DNA of 7,823 nt from an uncultured Synergistales bacterium (GTDB lineage Bacteria; Synergistota; Synergistia; Synergistales; Aminobacteriaceae), in contig CALFXN010000371.1 in NCBI GenBank assembly GCA_937957815.1, positions 1-7,823 on the forward strand. Direction: 5' to 3'. A program made the translations under genes and the position numbers. Positions 6,288-7,823 of this stretch are shown in pieces; position 1 is the first letter of the stretch, and every line of letters starts with the position of its first letter. Below the pieces are notes generated by a model that saw only the letters and a list, made by a program, of their open reading frames with translations, did not search any database and was not told the DNA's origin.

Positions 6288-6293
6288 TAGAAT
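6288..6293 (+). promoter_or_regulatory. Candidate -10 element for the Lon-like gene
   Basis: TAGAAT on the plus strand is the same hexamer as the hypF -10, facing the other way in the divergent intergenic region. No good -35 lies at 16-18 bases (ATGTCC at 17), so the call is weak unless an activator or alternative sigma factor helps. It would give a transcript start near 6300 and a leader of about 54 bases that contains a 5-bp stem (AAGGG 6312-6316, CCCTT 6324-6328). Confidence 0.35.
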
Positions 6294-6340
6294 GAATCCG
6301 TCATGATGCGAAAGGGAACGAGACCCTTATTCCGAGGCGA

Positions 6341-6346
6341 AGGGGG
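6341..6346 (+). promoter_or_regulatory. Ribosome binding site of the Lon-like gene
   Basis: AGGGGG lies 7 bases before ATG 6354 and favours that start. Two in-frame ATGs at 6303 and 6306 would add 17 or 16 residues but have no Shine-Dalgarno sequence upstream. Confidence 0.7.
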
Positions 6347-6353
6347 AAGCAGA

Positions 6354-7823
6354 ATGGCTGTTGCTGACAAGAACGAGCTTTCCATAACCCAACTCAGAAA
6401 AACGACCGACGCACGTACCCTCGGGTTCTTCACGACCAACGACATAGAGTGTCCGAAACAATTCATCGGCCAGAAACGCGCCGTACAGGCGATTTCGTTC
6501 GGACTGAACGTCGGGCATAAGGGGTACAACATTTTTGTTCTCGGACATCCGGGAAGCGGGAGGACGACGTATACGCTCGATCGCTTGCGCGACGTCGCGA
6601 AAAGACGTCCTGCGCCCTCCGACTGGGTGTATGTATTCAACTTTCAGGATCCCGGGCGGCCTCTTGCCATCGAACTCCCTGCGGGTAAAGGCAGGGAAAT
6701 GGGAGAGGCCTTCAAAGAACTCATCGAAGAAATGAAAACGGCTATCAGCAAGGCTTTCGAAAAGAGCCAATACGAGGATTCGAAGGCGCAGCTCGTCAAG
6801 AACTTCCAGGAAGAAGTCAACGGACTCATGGAAGAGCTCAAATCGTGGGCCGTTGAAAAAGGATTTTCACTCAAACGTACCCCCCAGGGTTTCGTGAACA
6901 TTCCGCTGACGCAGGAAACGTCGGAAAGCGGGGAGACGACTTCGAGGGAAATCCAGCAGGAGGAGTTCGAGGCGCTTTCTGAAGAAAAACAGAAAGAGCT
7001 CCAGAAGAATTCAGAAGATGTGTCGCAGCGCACACTCGAAGTACTTCGGAAGATCCGGGATCTTGAGAAGGTCCTCAAGGAGCGGATCACGAAACTCGAG
7101 GCCGAAATCTGCCGGAATGCAATCATGCCCTACCTTCAGGATCTGAAAGGGAAGTACGGCGGAAGCGATGTCCTGAGTACATGGATCGATGCGCTGGCGG
7201 AGAATATCATCGAAAACTTCAATCTTTTCGTCGCGGCCGTGAAGGATGAAAACGCCGATATCGATTTCGGCAGGTACTACGTGAACGTCTTTGTTGCGAA
7301 CGATGCGTCGGACGGCGCTCCGGTCATCTGGGAAACGAACCCCACGTATTACAACCTTTCAGGCAAGGTGGAGTACGAGAGTCGGCAGGGCTACCTGTAC
7401 ACGGATTTCGGAAAGATCGTCGCAGGCGCGTTTCACAAAGCGAACGGAGGTTTCCTGGTTCTCGACGCAGAGAAGGTTCTGATGAACTTCATGTCGTGGG
7501 AGGCCCTGAAGCGCGTTCTGAGGACAGGAGAGGCAACCATCGAAAACCTCGGGGAGCAGTACGGAGCGGTTCCCGTATCGTCTCTTCGTCCGCAGCCGAT
7601 TCCGATCGACATGAAGGTCGTCATCGTCGGAACGCCGTACCTTTATGCCCTTTTGCAATATTACGATCCTGAGTTCCAGAAGATGTTCAAGATCAAGGCC
7701 GACTTCGACATCGACATGCTCAGGAACGAAGACACCGAAAGACAGATGGCCCAGTTTGTCGGAAGTTTTGTCAGGGAACACGGCAATCTCCCGTTTGATG
7801 CGGAAGCCATCGCGGAAGTGATC
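6354..7823 (+). CDS. Lon-related (LonB-like, AAA_32) ATP-dependent protease, N-terminal part
   Basis: The open frame runs 490 codons to the window end without a stop. The layout fits the Lon-related protease family with an AAA_32-type ATPase, whose members are around 800 residues as I recall; the C-terminal Ser-Lys protease domain would lie beyond the window. The N-terminal ATPase start is typical: FIGQKRAVQAISFGL (37-51), then HKGYNIFVLG leading to the P-loop GHPGSGRT at 64-71. A charged, coiled-coil-rich insertion follows at about 112-265. The second ATPase part has a Walker B-like GGFLVLDAE (365-373) and a sensor-1 strand, KVVIVGTPYLY, at 421-431. The P-loop has Arg where Lys is usual; this may be a subfamily trait. 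The protein probably degrades misfolded or regulatory cytoplasmic proteins. The assignment to a Lon-related AAA protein is strong, but protease activity cannot be seen here. It is transcribed divergently from hypF. Confidence 0.9.
   Translation, partial: MAVADKNELSITQLRKTTDARTLGFFTTNDIECPKQFIGQKRAVQAISFGLNVGHKGYNIFVLGHPGSGRTTYTLDRLRDVAKRRPAPSDWVYVFNFQDPGRPLAIELPAGKGREMGEAFKELIEEMKTAISKAFEKSQYEDSKAQLVKNFQEEVNGLMEELKSWAVEKGFSLKRTPQGFVNIPLTQETSESGETTSREIQQEEFEALSEEKQKELQKNSEDVSQRTLEVLRKIRDLEKVLKERITKLEAEICRNAIMPYLQDLKGKYGGSDVLSTWIDALAENIIENFNLFVAAVKDENADIDFGRYYVNVFVANDASDGAPVIWETNPTYYNLSGKVEYESRQGYLYTDFGKIVAGAFHKANGGFLVLDAEKVLMNFMSWEALKRVLRTGEATIENLGEQYGAVPVSSLRPQPIPIDMKVVIVGTPYLYALLQYYDPEFQKMFKIKADFDIDMLRNEDTERQMAQFVGSFVREHGNLPFDAEAIAEVI

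Noticed and set aside
6644..7126. Minus-strand Ser-rich open frame (also 6327-6770 and 7359-7781)
   Set aside because: It is antisense to the coiled-coil part of the Lon-like gene. The serine richness mirrors the Glu/Lys-rich coding strand.
1..7823. Search for a defence island, CRISPR, mobile element, tRNA/rRNA, riboswitch or biosynthetic cluster
   Set aside because: I saw no transposase, integrase, direct-repeat array, cloverleaf or riboswitch-like leader. All six recognisable genes are ordinary housekeeping or maturation genes.

Overview
The window reads as one end of a short-read assembly contig from a mid-to-high GC, strictly bacterial chromosome with ordinary housekeeping genes. The first 47 bases are Illumina P5/TruSeq adapter sequence left at the contig end, not genome. 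The gene set is an SRP receptor, a DUF4416 protein, a 431-residue PurB, a class II (GlpX) fructose bisphosphatase, HypF and a Lon-related AAA protease. It would fit an anaerobe with NiFe hydrogenase. A Synergistota-like fermenter is my tentative guess from family content only; nothing in the sequence proves it.

Layout. A plus-strand block of five tightly packed genes runs from 48 to 3873: the 3' end of ftsY, an unrecognised gene with a possible degenerate PAS domain, a DUF4416 gene, purB and glpX. ftsY and the second gene overlap by 20 bases. The next two junctions are ATGA start-stop overlaps, and purB and glpX are 43 bases apart. This looks like one operon in which DUF4416 and purB are translationally coupled. 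The block ends at a strong hairpin terminator (3895-3926) placed between convergent glpX and hypF. hypF (minus strand, 6207-3928) has a well-formed sigma70-type promoter (TTGAGA, 17 bases, TAGAAT) and a clear GGAGG. Facing away from it, across a 146-base divergent intergenic region, is a Lon-related AAA protease gene that starts at 6354 and runs off the window end.

How the genes relate. The products act in separate processes: membrane targeting (FtsY), purine synthesis (PurB), gluconeogenesis (GlpX), hydrogenase cyanide-ligand synthesis (HypF) and proteolysis (Lon-like). The only candidates for undescribed biology are the second gene and DUF4416, because they are locked into the purB operon by overlapping codons. 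I found no mobile element, CRISPR array, tRNA, rRNA, defence system or biosynthetic cluster. The remaining points of interest are several perfect inverted repeats (one of 11 bp in the second gene, two inside hypF), a 12-base copy of the 16S rRNA 3' tail at the ftsY stop codon, and conservative changes at key residues in GlpX, HypF and the Lon-like ATPase.
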